Assembly (NCBI GenBank): GCA_049517655.1
Contig: JBEKRQ010000003.1
Span: forward strand, 62,001 to 126,000
Reading direction: 5' to 3'
Length of the DNA: 64,000 nt
Source of the DNA: UBA11358 sp049517655
GTDB taxonomy: Bacteria > Verrucomicrobiota > Verrucomicrobiia > Limisphaerales > UBA11358
The position numbers and the translations under genes are program-made. Each line of letters opens with the position of its first letter. Positions within the stretch are counted from its first letter, which is position 1. Shown in pieces: positions 28,402-35,455 of this stretch. The notes beneath the pieces are model-generated. The model was given only the letters and a program-made list of their open reading frames with translations, made no database searches and was not told the DNA's origin.

Positions 28402-29634
28402 TCAAGCGGTAAGCGCCACATCCCAATCCTTCCACACCGGCTCGTAACCGAGGCGGCGGATCAAGTCCGCCACTTCCTGCGGCGGGCGCTCGTCGGCGAT
28501 GTCAAATTGCCCGGTCGCGTGCCGGACGTTTCCGCTGGGCGCCCATTCACTCGCGCCTTCGCTGCTCATTCGCAGCTTCGGCGACACAGGCGCGCCGGGT
28601 TCCACAATTCGTCCACGCACGGTTTGATGCAATTTTTCCCTGCCCGCGCCGGTGTAACCGCCCGGTTCGGTGTGGCTGCCCGCGCTCATCAGCGTGATGC
28701 CCAGCGGAATCAATCCATCGCGCAGTTTCGCCGGTTCGCGCGTCGAAAGCACCAATCCCACGTCTGGAAACAGGATGCGAAATGCGCAAACCAGTTGCGC
28801 CAGGTCACGATCACTCATGCGCGTGAGCGGCTGAAATTCCCCGGCGCACGGGCGCAGTCGCGGCAGCGAAATGGTCAGCGCCGCTTTCCAGCAATTCCGC
28901 AGCAAATAATCCGCGTGCGCCGCAGCGCAAATCGCCTCGTAACGCCAGTCCGCCAATCCGTAAAGCGGGCTGATGCCGAGCCGCCGAAAACCGGCGGCAT
29001 AGGCGCGTTCGGGCGTTTCAAGCCGCCAGTCAAAATTCCGTTTCGGGCCGGCGGTGTGCATTTCCGCGTAAACGCCGCGGTCGTAGGTCTCCTGATAAAC
29101 CACCAGGCCGTCCGCGCCCGCCGTCACGAGCGGACGATAATCCGCCGTTTCCAGTGGTCCGACTTCGAGCGAAATGCCCGGCCAGTCGAAATGTAACGCG
29201 GCGATGCAGTCGCGCAGATAATTGTTGGAAACAAATTTCGGATGTTCGCCCGCAACGAGCAGGATGTTGCGAAAACCCCGTTCGCGCAGCACATCCGCCT
29301 CCTGTTTCACTTCGTCGAGCGAGAGCGTCACGCGCAGGATGGGGTTGTCGCGCGAAAAGCCGCAGTATTGGCAATTACTGACGCACTCGTTGGAAAGATA
29401 CAGCGGCGCGAAGAGGCGAATGACCTTGCCGAAACGCTGCTGCGTCAATTGATGCGACCGCCGCGCAAGTGTTTCAAGAAATTCCGAAGCCGCCGGGGAA
29501 ATCAAATGCGCGAAATCCGTCAGTGACAATTTCGATTTTGCCAGACTTTTGTGGACGGAATCGGCGTGGGCGTCGAGTGACCGCCGCAAGAAAGTTTGCA
29601 CGGGCAGTGAATTGAATTCAGCGATAAAACTCAC
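28402..29634 (-). CDS. thiH: 2-iminoacetate synthase ThiH (radical SAM)
   Basis: ThiH cleaves tyrosine to dehydroglycine and p-cresol for thiazole synthesis. The CxxxCxxC iron-sulfur motif is seen in NECVSNCQYCGF, near residue 85. The ThiH-type GLADWRYEA, the RLRPCAGEF segment and the late GSHTEPGGYTG motif are also present. The length of 410 residues is slightly more than usual. It starts at GTG 29632-29634. No TPP riboswitch could be recognised in the 350 bp upstream. Confidence 0.93.
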   Translation of the reverse strand: MSFIAEFNSLPVQTFLRRSLDAHADSVHKSLAKSKLSLTDFAHLISPAASEFLETLARRSHQLTQQRFGKVIRLFAPLYLSNECVSNCQYCGFSRDNPILRVTLSLDEVKQEADVLRERGFRNILLVAGEHPKFVSNNYLRDCIAALHFDWPGISLEVGPLETADYRPLVTAGADGLVVYQETYDRGVYAEMHTAGPKRNFDWRLETPERAYAAGFRRLGISPLYGLADWRYEAICAAAHADYLLRNCWKAALTISLPRLRPCAGEFQPLTRMSDRDLAQLVCAFRILFPDVGLVLSTREPAKLRDGLIPLGITLMSAGSHTEPGGYTGAGREKLHQTVRGRIVEPGAPVSPKLRMSSEGASEWAPSGNVRHATGQFDIADERPPQEVADLIRRLGYEPVWKDWDVALTA

Positions 29635-29990
29635 GGCTCAAACGTAACAAACCGATGGGCAAAGTCGAGTGAACGAAGTGGGGGACAACGTATCTTTTTT
29701 ATAGATAGTGGCAGGCAATGGCGATTTTTGGCAGTGTCCAGGAATGTTACACCATACGTCAAAGCCGGACATACTGGTTGCCATTGCCAAAAAATACGGG
29801 GGAAAGCCGTAAAATTGCCGACAGCAACTCAAAAACGGAGCTGGCGCTTATGTTTTGCTTTGTGGCATTGGGGTTGCTACCTCTTAACAGTGCGGTTGCA
29901 GCAGGCAATAAGTGAACAAGGCTGAAATCATAAATAAACCCGCCTGCTGCGCGGTTCACGCCGCGAAAGAAAAGAAAGAGAAGTAGTATT
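29635..29990. other. Intergenic region, probable leader of the prepilin gene
   Basis: No gene is supported in this 356-bp divergent spacer. The last 50 bases (29941-29990) are part of a tandem duplicated unit and contain the purine-rich stretch 'gaaagaaaagaaagagaag' that likely serves as ribosome binding site. I looked for riboswitch cores and did not find a convincing one. Confidence 0.5.
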
Positions 29991-30407
29991 ATGAAAACAA
30001 AAACCTCCCGCAAAGCGGGTTTCACACTGGTGGAAATCATGATTGTGGTGGCCATCATCGGCCTCCTGGCCGCAATCGCGATTCCCAACTTCGTCAGGGC
30101 CAGGTCCACTGCACAAATGAATGCTTGCATCAACAATCTTCGTCAGATTGACAGTGCCAAGCAACAGTGGGCCTTGGAAAAAGGAAAAGCGAGCACGGAT
30201 ACACCTCTTGACGGTGAAGTTGCCGCTTACATTGGTCGTGCCGGCACTTTGCTCAGCTTGCCCAGTTGTCCGTTGAGTGGACAACCGGCGGGACAGGCAG
30301 GGTTTGACGCCAGCTACACGATCAATCAGTGCGGCACGGCACCGACGTGCAAAATCCAAGGAGTAGGAATTGGGGATCAGAATTATATTCACGTGTTGCC
30401 GAACTAA
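29991..30407 (+). CDS. Type IV/type II secretion prepilin-like protein (pseudopilin)
   Basis: The protein starts MKTKTSRKAGFTLVEIMIVV, with the class III signal cut site after Gly and Glu at mature position 5, followed by a long hydrophobic helix and the verrucomicrobial NNLRQIDSAKQQWAL segment. The C-terminal part has Cys residues (CPLSG, NQCGTAPTC) that may form disulfides. It is 138 residues long. It is expected to be processed by a prepilin peptidase and assembled in a pilus or pseudopilus. A strong terminator follows. Confidence 0.93.
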   Translation: MKTKTSRKAGFTLVEIMIVVAIIGLLAAIAIPNFVRARSTAQMNACINNLRQIDSAKQQWALEKGKASTDTPLDGEVAAYIGRAGTLLSLPSCPLSGQPAGQAGFDASYTINQCGTAPTCKIQGVGIGDQNYIHVLPN

Positions 30408-30434
30408 GCGTGTTGGGTTGATAGTGTAAATTCA

Positions 30435-30467
30435 AAAGGCCTGAAGCCATTGGTTTCAGGCCTTTTT
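30435..30467 (+). terminator. Rho-independent terminator after prepilin 1
   Basis: An 11-bp stem AAAGGCCTGAA / TTCAGGCCTTT with a 9-base loop is followed by a T run. It should end transcription of the first prepilin gene. Confidence 0.85.
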
Positions 30468-30546
30468 GATTTTGGCGGCCCGGCGATTGAGATTTTGAAT
30501 GATTATTTTTCTGGCCTATCGAATTAACTTTGGTATTTGGAGGATA

Positions 30547-30606
30547 ATGATGCGCTTGTTGCGTGGTTCGCGCCATGAAGGAAAAGAAGGGGAAATAATG
30601 TTATGA
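30547..30606 (+). CDS. Possible 19-codon leader ORF coupled to prepilin 2
   Basis: ATG 30547 follows a strong GGAGG at 30539-30543 and encodes MMRLLRGSRHEGKEGEIML; its TGA (30604-30606) overlaps the prepilin 2 ATG (30603) as ATGA. It probably arose from the start region of the downstream ABC gene when the prepilin unit was duplicated. It may only pass ribosomes to prepilin 2. Confidence 0.3.
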   Translation: MMRLLRGSRHEGKEGEIML

Positions 30607-31156
30607 AAATAAAAACCTCCCGCAGGGCAGGTTTCACACTGATAGAAGTCATGATCGTGGGGGCCGTTATCGGCCTCCTGGCTGCAATCGCGATTTCCAA
30701 CTTCGTCAGGGCCCGGGCCACTTCACAAATGAACATCTGCATCAACAATCTGCGCCAGATTGACAGCGCCAAGCAACAATGGGCGTTGCAAAACAATAAG
30801 GCGGCAACCGATTTGCCGGAAGCCGCTGATATTGCGCCCTTTTTCGGCCATGGCTCGGGTGGCAGCTTGACCAGCGTCTATTGTCCGCTTGATCCGGCAC
30901 AGACATTCGCCACCAGCTACACAATCAACGTGTGTAACGTGGCGCCGACGTGCAATATCCAAGGAGCAGGACATGGAGATAGTAATTATCCTCATGCATT
31001 GCGGAACTGAACTCGTTGGGTTGGCTGTGTAAATTCAGAAGCCTCGAAGTCTCCCCGGTTTCGGGCATTTTTGATTTTATGCGGCCCGACGGCTGGGGTT
31101 TTGAATGGTTATTTTTCTGGCCTGTCGAACCAATTTTGGTATTTGGAGAATACATG
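30551..31156 (+). repeat. Tandem duplication unit 2 (prepilin gene plus spacer)
   Basis: Second copy of the unit at 29941-30549. Its end supplies the ribosome binding site (ggag at 31145-31148) and the start codon of the ABC transporter gene. The terminator copy near 31045-31075 ('gcctcgaag...ttcgggcattttt') is degenerate, so transcription may continue into the ABC genes. Confidence 0.75.
30603..31010 (+). CDS. Type IV/type II secretion prepilin-like protein, tandem paralogue
   Basis: Same architecture as the preceding prepilin: MKIKTSRRAGFTLIEVMIVG, Glu at position 5 after the cut site, NNLRQIDSAKQQWAL, and a Cys-containing C-terminal part (VCNVAPTCNIQG). It is 135 residues long. The hydrophobic segment carries changes (VMIVGAVIGLLAAIAISNF) relative to the other copy, where PNF is usual. 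It arose by duplication of a roughly 600-bp unit. Confidence 0.92.
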   Translation: MKIKTSRRAGFTLIEVMIVGAVIGLLAAIAISNFVRARATSQMNICINNLRQIDSAKQQWALQNNKAATDLPEAADIAPFFGHGSGGSLTSVYCPLDPAQTFATSYTINVCNVAPTCNIQGAGHGDSNYPHALRN

Positions 31157-31933
31157 GATGCAATTCTGCGGACGGAAAACCTTTGTGTTGAATATCGCAC
31201 GCGCGGTTTGAGGCTGGAAATCACGCCTGCCTTAAAGGAGTTGAATCTGTCCGTTCGCGCCGGCGAAGCCTTCGGTTTCCTCGGTCCCAATGGCGCCGGC
31301 AAGACCACGGCCATCAACGTGTTGCTCGGTTTCATTCCGCCGACGAGCGGCACGGCGTATCTTTTTGGCATTGATGTGCGCCAGCCCATTGCGCGCCAGC
31401 GCATTGGTTATCTGCCGGAGATGACGTATTACTATAAATTTCTCACCGCCGAGGAACTGCTGCACTTTTACGCAAAAATTTTCGGCCTACCACGATTGGA
31501 AGCGGACAAACGAATTGATGAATTGCTGAAGCTGGTCGAATTGGAACAGGCGCGCAAACATCTCATCAAAACTTATTCCAAGGGGATGCAACAACGCATC
31601 GGTCTCGCGCAGGCGCTCATCAACGATCCCGACCTGCTGATTCTGGACGAACCCACCAGCGGTCTTGATCCGCTGGGGCGCATGAAAGTGCGTGAAATCA
31701 TTCAGCGGCTGAAGAACGAGGGCAAAACCGTTTTCTTTTCGTCTCACGAATTGGGTGAAGTTGAAACGGTTTGCGACCGCGTCGCCATCATCGACCAGGG
31801 CAGGTTGAAGGCCGCCGGGCGCGTCAGTGATTTGGTGGCGCAGCATGGGACAAATTTGGAAAAGGTTTTTTTGGACATCATTGGTTACCAACCCCGACAA
31901 GCTTGCCGGGATCAACCACAATCCACACCATGA
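31154..31933 (+). CDS. ABC transporter ATP-binding protein (ABC-2 type export)
   Basis: Walker A (GPNGAGKTTA), signature YSKGMQQRIGLAQAL, Walker B LLILDEPTSGLDP and the switch His in SSHELGEVE are all present in 259 residues. ATG 31154 has an SD-like GGAG 6 bp upstream; a longer frame to 31016 runs through the duplicated spacer and is rejected. It overlaps the permease gene by 4 bp (ATGA). Together they form an exporter resembling those of gliding or bacteriocin-self-protection type; the substrate is unknown. Confidence 0.93.
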   Translation: MDAILRTENLCVEYRTRGLRLEITPALKELNLSVRAGEAFGFLGPNGAGKTTAINVLLGFIPPTSGTAYLFGIDVRQPIARQRIGYLPEMTYYYKFLTAEELLHFYAKIFGLPRLEADKRIDELLKLVELEQARKHLIKTYSKGMQQRIGLAQALINDPDLLILDEPTSGLDPLGRMKVREIIQRLKNEGKTVFFSSHELGEVETVCDRVAIIDQGRLKAAGRVSDLVAQHGTNLEKVFLDIIGYQPRQACRDQPQSTP

Positions 31934-32703
31934 ACACCATTTGGGCATTGGCCGGCGTTGTCATCAAAGAGCTTTACCGCCGCAAGGATTTTTATGTGCT
32001 GTTTGTTCTCACGGCGGTGATCACCATTGCCGCGGGCATGGTTCATTTTTTCGATGACCCCAAAATAGTGAATTACTTGAAAGCCATTTGCGTATTGCTG
32101 ATTTCCGTTTCGGCGCTGCTCATCGCCATCGTGACGGCGGCGCGGCAACTTCCTGCCGAACGCGAAAGCCGGACGATTTTTCCGTTGCTGGCCAAGCCGG
32201 TCACACGCGCGCAGGTGATTCTTGGAAAATTTTTTGGCTGCTGGCTGGCCTCCGGCATCGCACTGCTGGTTTTTTACTTTTTCTTCGTGGTTGTCATCGG
32301 CACACGCGAACAAAGCTGGCCGGTGCTGAATTACCTGCAATCCTTCTGGCTGCAATGGGCGTTGCTGGGCGTGGTGACGGCGATGGTTTTGCTTGGCTCC
32401 GTCATTTTTACCGCGCCGTCGTCCAATGTGACGATTTGTTTTATTGTCATCGTCGGCATTTTGTTATTGGGACAGCATTTGAACACCGTCGCGCTGCATC
32501 ATTCCGAGCCGTTGCGCAGCGTTATTTACACGATTTACTTTTTGATTCCGCACTTGGAATGGTTCGACGTGCGCGACCGGCTGACTTACAACTGGCCGTT
32601 GGCGCTTTGGATGGATTGTATGCTGGCCACGCTTTACGCGGCAACGTATGCCGGACTGTTTTTGCTGCTGACCTGGCTGGGTTTCCGGCGCAAAAGTTTG
32701 TGA
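31930..32703 (+). CDS. ABC-2 family permease
   Basis: The 257-residue protein has about six helices, with the N-terminal RRKDFYVLFVLTAVITIAAGM and the coupling-type segment LPAERESRTIFPLLAKPVTRAQVILGKFFGCW typical of ABC-2 permeases. It pairs with the ATPase encoded just upstream, with which it overlaps. Confidence 0.88.
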   Translation: MNTIWALAGVVIKELYRRKDFYVLFVLTAVITIAAGMVHFFDDPKIVNYLKAICVLLISVSALLIAIVTAARQLPAERESRTIFPLLAKPVTRAQVILGKFFGCWLASGIALLVFYFFFVVVIGTREQSWPVLNYLQSFWLQWALLGVVTAMVLLGSVIFTAPSSNVTICFIVIVGILLLGQHLNTVALHHSEPLRSVIYTIYFLIPHLEWFDVRDRLTYNWPLALWMDCMLATLYAATYAGLFLLLTWLGFRRKSL

Positions 32704-32705
32704 AA

Positions 32706-33572
32706 ATGCAATTGAAAGCTTCGCCCTGCTGGATTTTGATTTTGTTGCTGGCGGTTTGTTTCACACTGGCGACCTCGCTCCGGTTGCGGGTGGCGAAGTG
32801 GAACAATCCCGGCCAATCCAACAACGTTTTCAAGTTGCTGTTGGGAGAAGGACGGCGGCTGTTCGCGCATGAATTTTATGTGATGGCCGACGTGTATTTT
32901 CACAATGGTTATTACCCGTCCGTCTTTGACAAACAAGAGGGGCAATCGGATGTCCTGGGCGCTGTTCGTGGACAAAGTGATGATGACGAAGATACAACGA
33001 ACGTTGTTTTTTTTGGAGCGCCAAAAGATTGGATTGACACCTTTGGCTGGAAATTCCGCTTCAACCAGCACACGCATTTGTCCAACGGCAGAGAGCGGGA
33101 AATTTTGCCGTGGCTGCAACTTGCGGCGGACATGGATCCGCAAATGGTTCAGACCTACACCGTCGCCGCCTATTGGCTGCGGACCAGCCTTCACAATCCA
33201 AAGGAAGCCGAAGCTTTTTTGCGGGAGGGCTTGCGCAACAATCCGGACAATTGCGAAATCCTGTTCGAGTTGGGGCGGCTTTACAACGAAGACTACCATG
33301 ATGTCAATCGTGCCCGGAACGTTTGGTTGGCGGCTCTGCGATACTGGCGGGCGCAAGGCGATGACGCCAAAAAGGGCGTGGAGAACAAGCGGCTTTACGA
33401 TGCAATATTGGTAAACCTTGCCCATTTGGAGGAAAACGCCGGGAATTGGCCGCAGGCCATCGAGTATTTGGGAATGGCCAAACAAGTGTCGCCCGACCCG
33501 GACGCCATTCAAAAGCGAATTGATGAACTCAAAAAGAAAATGACCGCGAATGCTCCGGCGGCCCATTACTAA
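32706..33572 (+). CDS. TPR-containing protein linked to the ABC exporter
   Basis: The 288-residue protein has an N-terminal signal anchor (WILILLLAVCFTLATSL) and then helical TPR-like repeats (EAEAFLREGLRNNPDNCEILFELGRLY and the later WPQAIEYLGMAKQVSPDP). ATG 32706 lies 2 bp after the permease stop, so it is co-translated with the exporter. It may be a periplasmic scaffold of the export system. The exact role is unknown. Confidence 0.8.
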   Translation: MQLKASPCWILILLLAVCFTLATSLRLRVAKWNNPGQSNNVFKLLLGEGRRLFAHEFYVMADVYFHNGYYPSVFDKQEGQSDVLGAVRGQSDDDEDTTNVVFFGAPKDWIDTFGWKFRFNQHTHLSNGREREILPWLQLAADMDPQMVQTYTVAAYWLRTSLHNPKEAEAFLREGLRNNPDNCEILFELGRLYNEDYHDVNRARNVWLAALRYWRAQGDDAKKGVENKRLYDAILVNLAHLEENAGNWPQAIEYLGMAKQVSPDPDAIQKRIDELKKKMTANAPAAHY

Positions 33573-33685
33573 ATAGCATGGATAACGCGCCGCCGCTGTC
33601 CGGACGCCGCGGCGCGGCATCCCTACTTGATCAAACGCGCGATTGCGCTTTGTTTTTTGCGGGTCGCTTTGGTTTAATGGCTGTA

Positions 33686-34387
33686 ATGAAACTTCGTCAG
33701 GCAAAAATCGTGAGAAACACCAAAGAAACCCGCATCGCCGTCAGCATCAATCTCGACGGCAAGGGAAAATCTTCGGTTAAAACCGGCATTCCTTTTTTCG
33801 ATCACATGCTCGCGCTGTTCGCCAAACATGCGGTTGTGGATTTGCGCCTGCGCTGTCGCGGCGATTTGGAAGTGGACGCCCACCACACGATCGAGGATTG
33901 CGGCATTGCGCTCGGCCAGGCCTTTGCGTCAGCGCTTGGCGACAAACGCGGCATTCGCCGCTACGGGTGGTTTGCACCACGGCCACCGGGGAAAAAAATG
34001 GTGGGCGCACCGCCAGCGGTGGCCTGCGCGGCTCGTGCCGAAGCCTATGTGCCGATGGATGAGTGTCTCGCCCGTTGCGTCATTGATTTTGGCGGACGAC
34101 CTCATCTGGTCTGGCGCGGGCTGGATGCCTTTTCTCAAAGGCGTCTGGCCAAGTCTGAAAAAAATCAGGATATGTCGAGCGCGTTTCGTTTCGGCCTCGC
34201 GCGCGAGTTCTTCCAATCCTTCGCCAACGAAGCCCGCTGCAATTTGCACTTGGAATTGCTTTACGGCGACGAACCGCACCACATCGTCGAGGCGCTGTTC
34301 AAAGCGTTTGCGCGCGCCGTGGATGCGGCCTGCCGGCACGATCCGCGCATAGCCGGACAATTGCCGAGCACCAAGGGCAAATTATAA
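33686..34387 (+). CDS. hisB: Imidazoleglycerol-phosphate dehydratase, with an in-frame insertion
   Basis: HisB catalyses the sixth step of histidine synthesis. The metal-binding motifs are intact: FFDHM, AHHTIEDCGIALGQA and EPHHIVEALFKAFARA. I start at ATG 33686 (a second ATG at 33677 is in frame). At 233 residues it is about 35 longer than usual. Residues 95-118, between RRYG and EAYVPMDE, are encoded by a 72-bp segment with inverted repeats, and a shorter extra segment follows WRGLDAFSQRR. No his operon neighbours are present. A terminator follows. Confidence 0.95.
   Translation: MKLRQAKIVRNTKETRIAVSINLDGKGKSSVKTGIPFFDHMLALFAKHAVVDLRLRCRGDLEVDAHHTIEDCGIALGQAFASALGDKRGIRRYGWFAPRPPGKKMVGAPPAVACAARAEAYVPMDECLARCVIDFGGRPHLVWRGLDAFSQRRLAKSEKNQDMSSAFRFGLAREFFQSFANEARCNLHLELLYGDEPHHIVEALFKAFARAVDAACRHDPRIAGQLPSTKGKL
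33968..34039 (+). repeat. 72-bp palindromic insertion inside hisB
   Basis: The insertion is exactly 24 codons and holds an 8-bp perfect inverted repeat, GGCCACCG (33981-33988) and CGGTGGCC (34017-34024), plus smaller hairpins. HisB proteins do not have this stretch, and the conserved sequence resumes at once on both sides. Confidence 0.6.
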
Positions 34388-34393
34388 AAAAGG

Positions 34394-34428
34394 AAACCGC
34401 TCCATGTTTTCTCACGGGACGGTTTTGA
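34394..34428 (+). terminator. Rho-independent terminator after hisB
   Basis: AAACCGCTCC and GGGACGGTTTT form a stem (one bulge) followed by a T-rich run, starting 6 bases after the hisB stop. The sequence after it (34433-34490) is another GC-rich palindromic repeat ('gcgcgtggcccgcgcg', 'gacggttgggataaccgtc'). Confidence 0.75.
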
Positions 34429-34558
34429 TTTTTGGTAGGGGCGCGTGGCCCGCGCGTTCGCCGGACGGTTGGGATAACCGTCCCTTGTATCTACATTTTT
34501 GTTCTTCACGGAAATTCAAAAGTGACCTGCTACTGAAAAATTCTCGACAGGAAATTCT

Positions 34559-34912
34559 ATGAGGCGTACACAATTCGATGAAAATCATGGGAAAACAATG
34601 ACGCCTAACAAATCTGCCCAACAATTTGCGGAACAAGGATTGAAGTTATGGCGCGATGGCCAGCACAGCCAAGCTCTCAATTGCTACAATCAAGCTATCG
34701 TGCTTGCACCCGAAGATGCCATCTTCCTTGTCAATCGGGCAAATTTGCAAATGGAGTTAGGAAATCTTGAGGAAGCAATGCAAGATTTTGAGAGAGCGCA
34801 AAAGGTACATCCACAATTGCCGGATTATATGTTTTCTGGATTAAATTTATGGAAATCTATGACGCCTAAAGCCCGACAGGCATGGATCGAAAAACGCAGA
34901 AATTCAAAATAA
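34559..34912 (+). CDS. Small TPR protein
   Basis: The 117-residue soluble protein contains two TPR-like units (AEQGLKLWRDGQHSQALNCY and later NLQMELGNLEEAMQDFERA). An AGGA ribosome site lies 7 bp upstream of ATG 34559. Codon use is more AT-rich than in the surrounding genes, as is the next gene, suggesting that this pair was acquired. Function is unknown. Confidence 0.75.
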   Translation: MRRTQFDENHGKTMTPNKSAQQFAEQGLKLWRDGQHSQALNCYNQAIVLAPEDAIFLVNRANLQMELGNLEEAMQDFERAQKVHPQLPDYMFSGLNLWKSMTPKARQAWIEKRRNSK

Positions 34913-34945
34913 GCAGGTCAATACGCCATACTTGACCAACACACA

Positions 34946-35377
34946 TTGGAGTCCATCGAGGACAAGGAAAACGATCGATCTGAACAATATCGAGAACGAT
35001 GGTTAACCGCCAAATTATCCCTTTACGGTTCATTTTTAACCTTCTCCGGTCTCACGCTTGCTGCGTCCGCATTGTTCGCGCAGTCATCGAACAACGCCGT
35101 CAAATATATCGCTAGCGCAGTTATCTTCCTGACCATGATTTCATCTCCCTTTGTGTTCTTGCAATATCATTGGCTGGTGCGGCTCTACGATAAACTTGGA
35201 TTTTCGACAGCGTGCTTTAAGAGCGAGCAAGATGTAGAGATATATTTAAAAGACCGAGAAGAAAATCTCCGCGAGTTTGTGAGGCGCAAAAGAACAAGAA
35301 AGATCATAGACAAGTTGCTCTATACCATCGCAATCGTTCAGATAATCTTGCTTGGTATCGCAAGTTTACATTTTTAA
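34946..35377 (+). CDS. Membrane protein of unknown function
   Basis: The 143-residue protein has three hydrophobic segments (about 28-46, 55-76 and 124-142) with a charged cytoplasmic-type stretch between the last two (REENLREFVRRKRTRKI). The only visible start is a TTG at 34946. It lies in the same frame as, and 33 bp after, the TPR gene and shares its AT-rich codon use. No family is recognised. Confidence 0.65.
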   Translation: MESIEDKENDRSEQYRERWLTAKLSLYGSFLTFSGLTLAASALFAQSSNNAVKYIASAVIFLTMISSPFVFLQYHWLVRLYDKLGFSTACFKSEQDVEIYLKDREENLREFVRRKRTRKIIDKLLYTIAIVQIILLGIASLHF

Positions 35378-35407
35378 TTCCCCCACAAAGGACAAACTGT
35401 GAACAGA

Positions 35408-35437
35408 AAACGCCCCGCGGTTTCCCACGGGGCGTTT
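35408..35437. terminator. Bidirectional terminator between convergent genes
   Basis: A perfect 10-bp stem AAACGCCCCG / CGGGGCGTTT with a 10-base loop, with T-rich sequence on the plus side and A-rich sequence on the other, sits between the membrane-protein gene and the end of the minus-strand mre-rng operon. Confidence 0.85.
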
Positions 35438-35455
35438 GAGTTTTTCAGATTTTTT

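Larger units (their letters stand above)
29941..30549 (+). repeat. Tandem duplication unit 1 (prepilin gene plus spacer)
   Basis: The block runs from 'cgcctgctgcgcggttcacg' through the prepilin gene and its terminator to 'tttggtatttggaggataatg'. The next block, 30551-31156, repeats this order: leader, prepilin gene, decayed terminator, then 'tttggtatttggagaatacatg'. The copies diverge in the gene's 3' half but leader and tail spacers match closely. Confidence 0.75.

Noticed and set aside
29635..29990. TPP riboswitch (for thiH) or cyclic-di-GMP riboswitch (for prepilin)
   Set aside because: The conserved cores of neither class could be read on the proper strand.
31016..31153. 46-codon extension of the ABC ATPase
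   Set aside because: It covers the duplicated non-coding spacer; ATG 31154 has a good GGAG site and a typical ATPase start.
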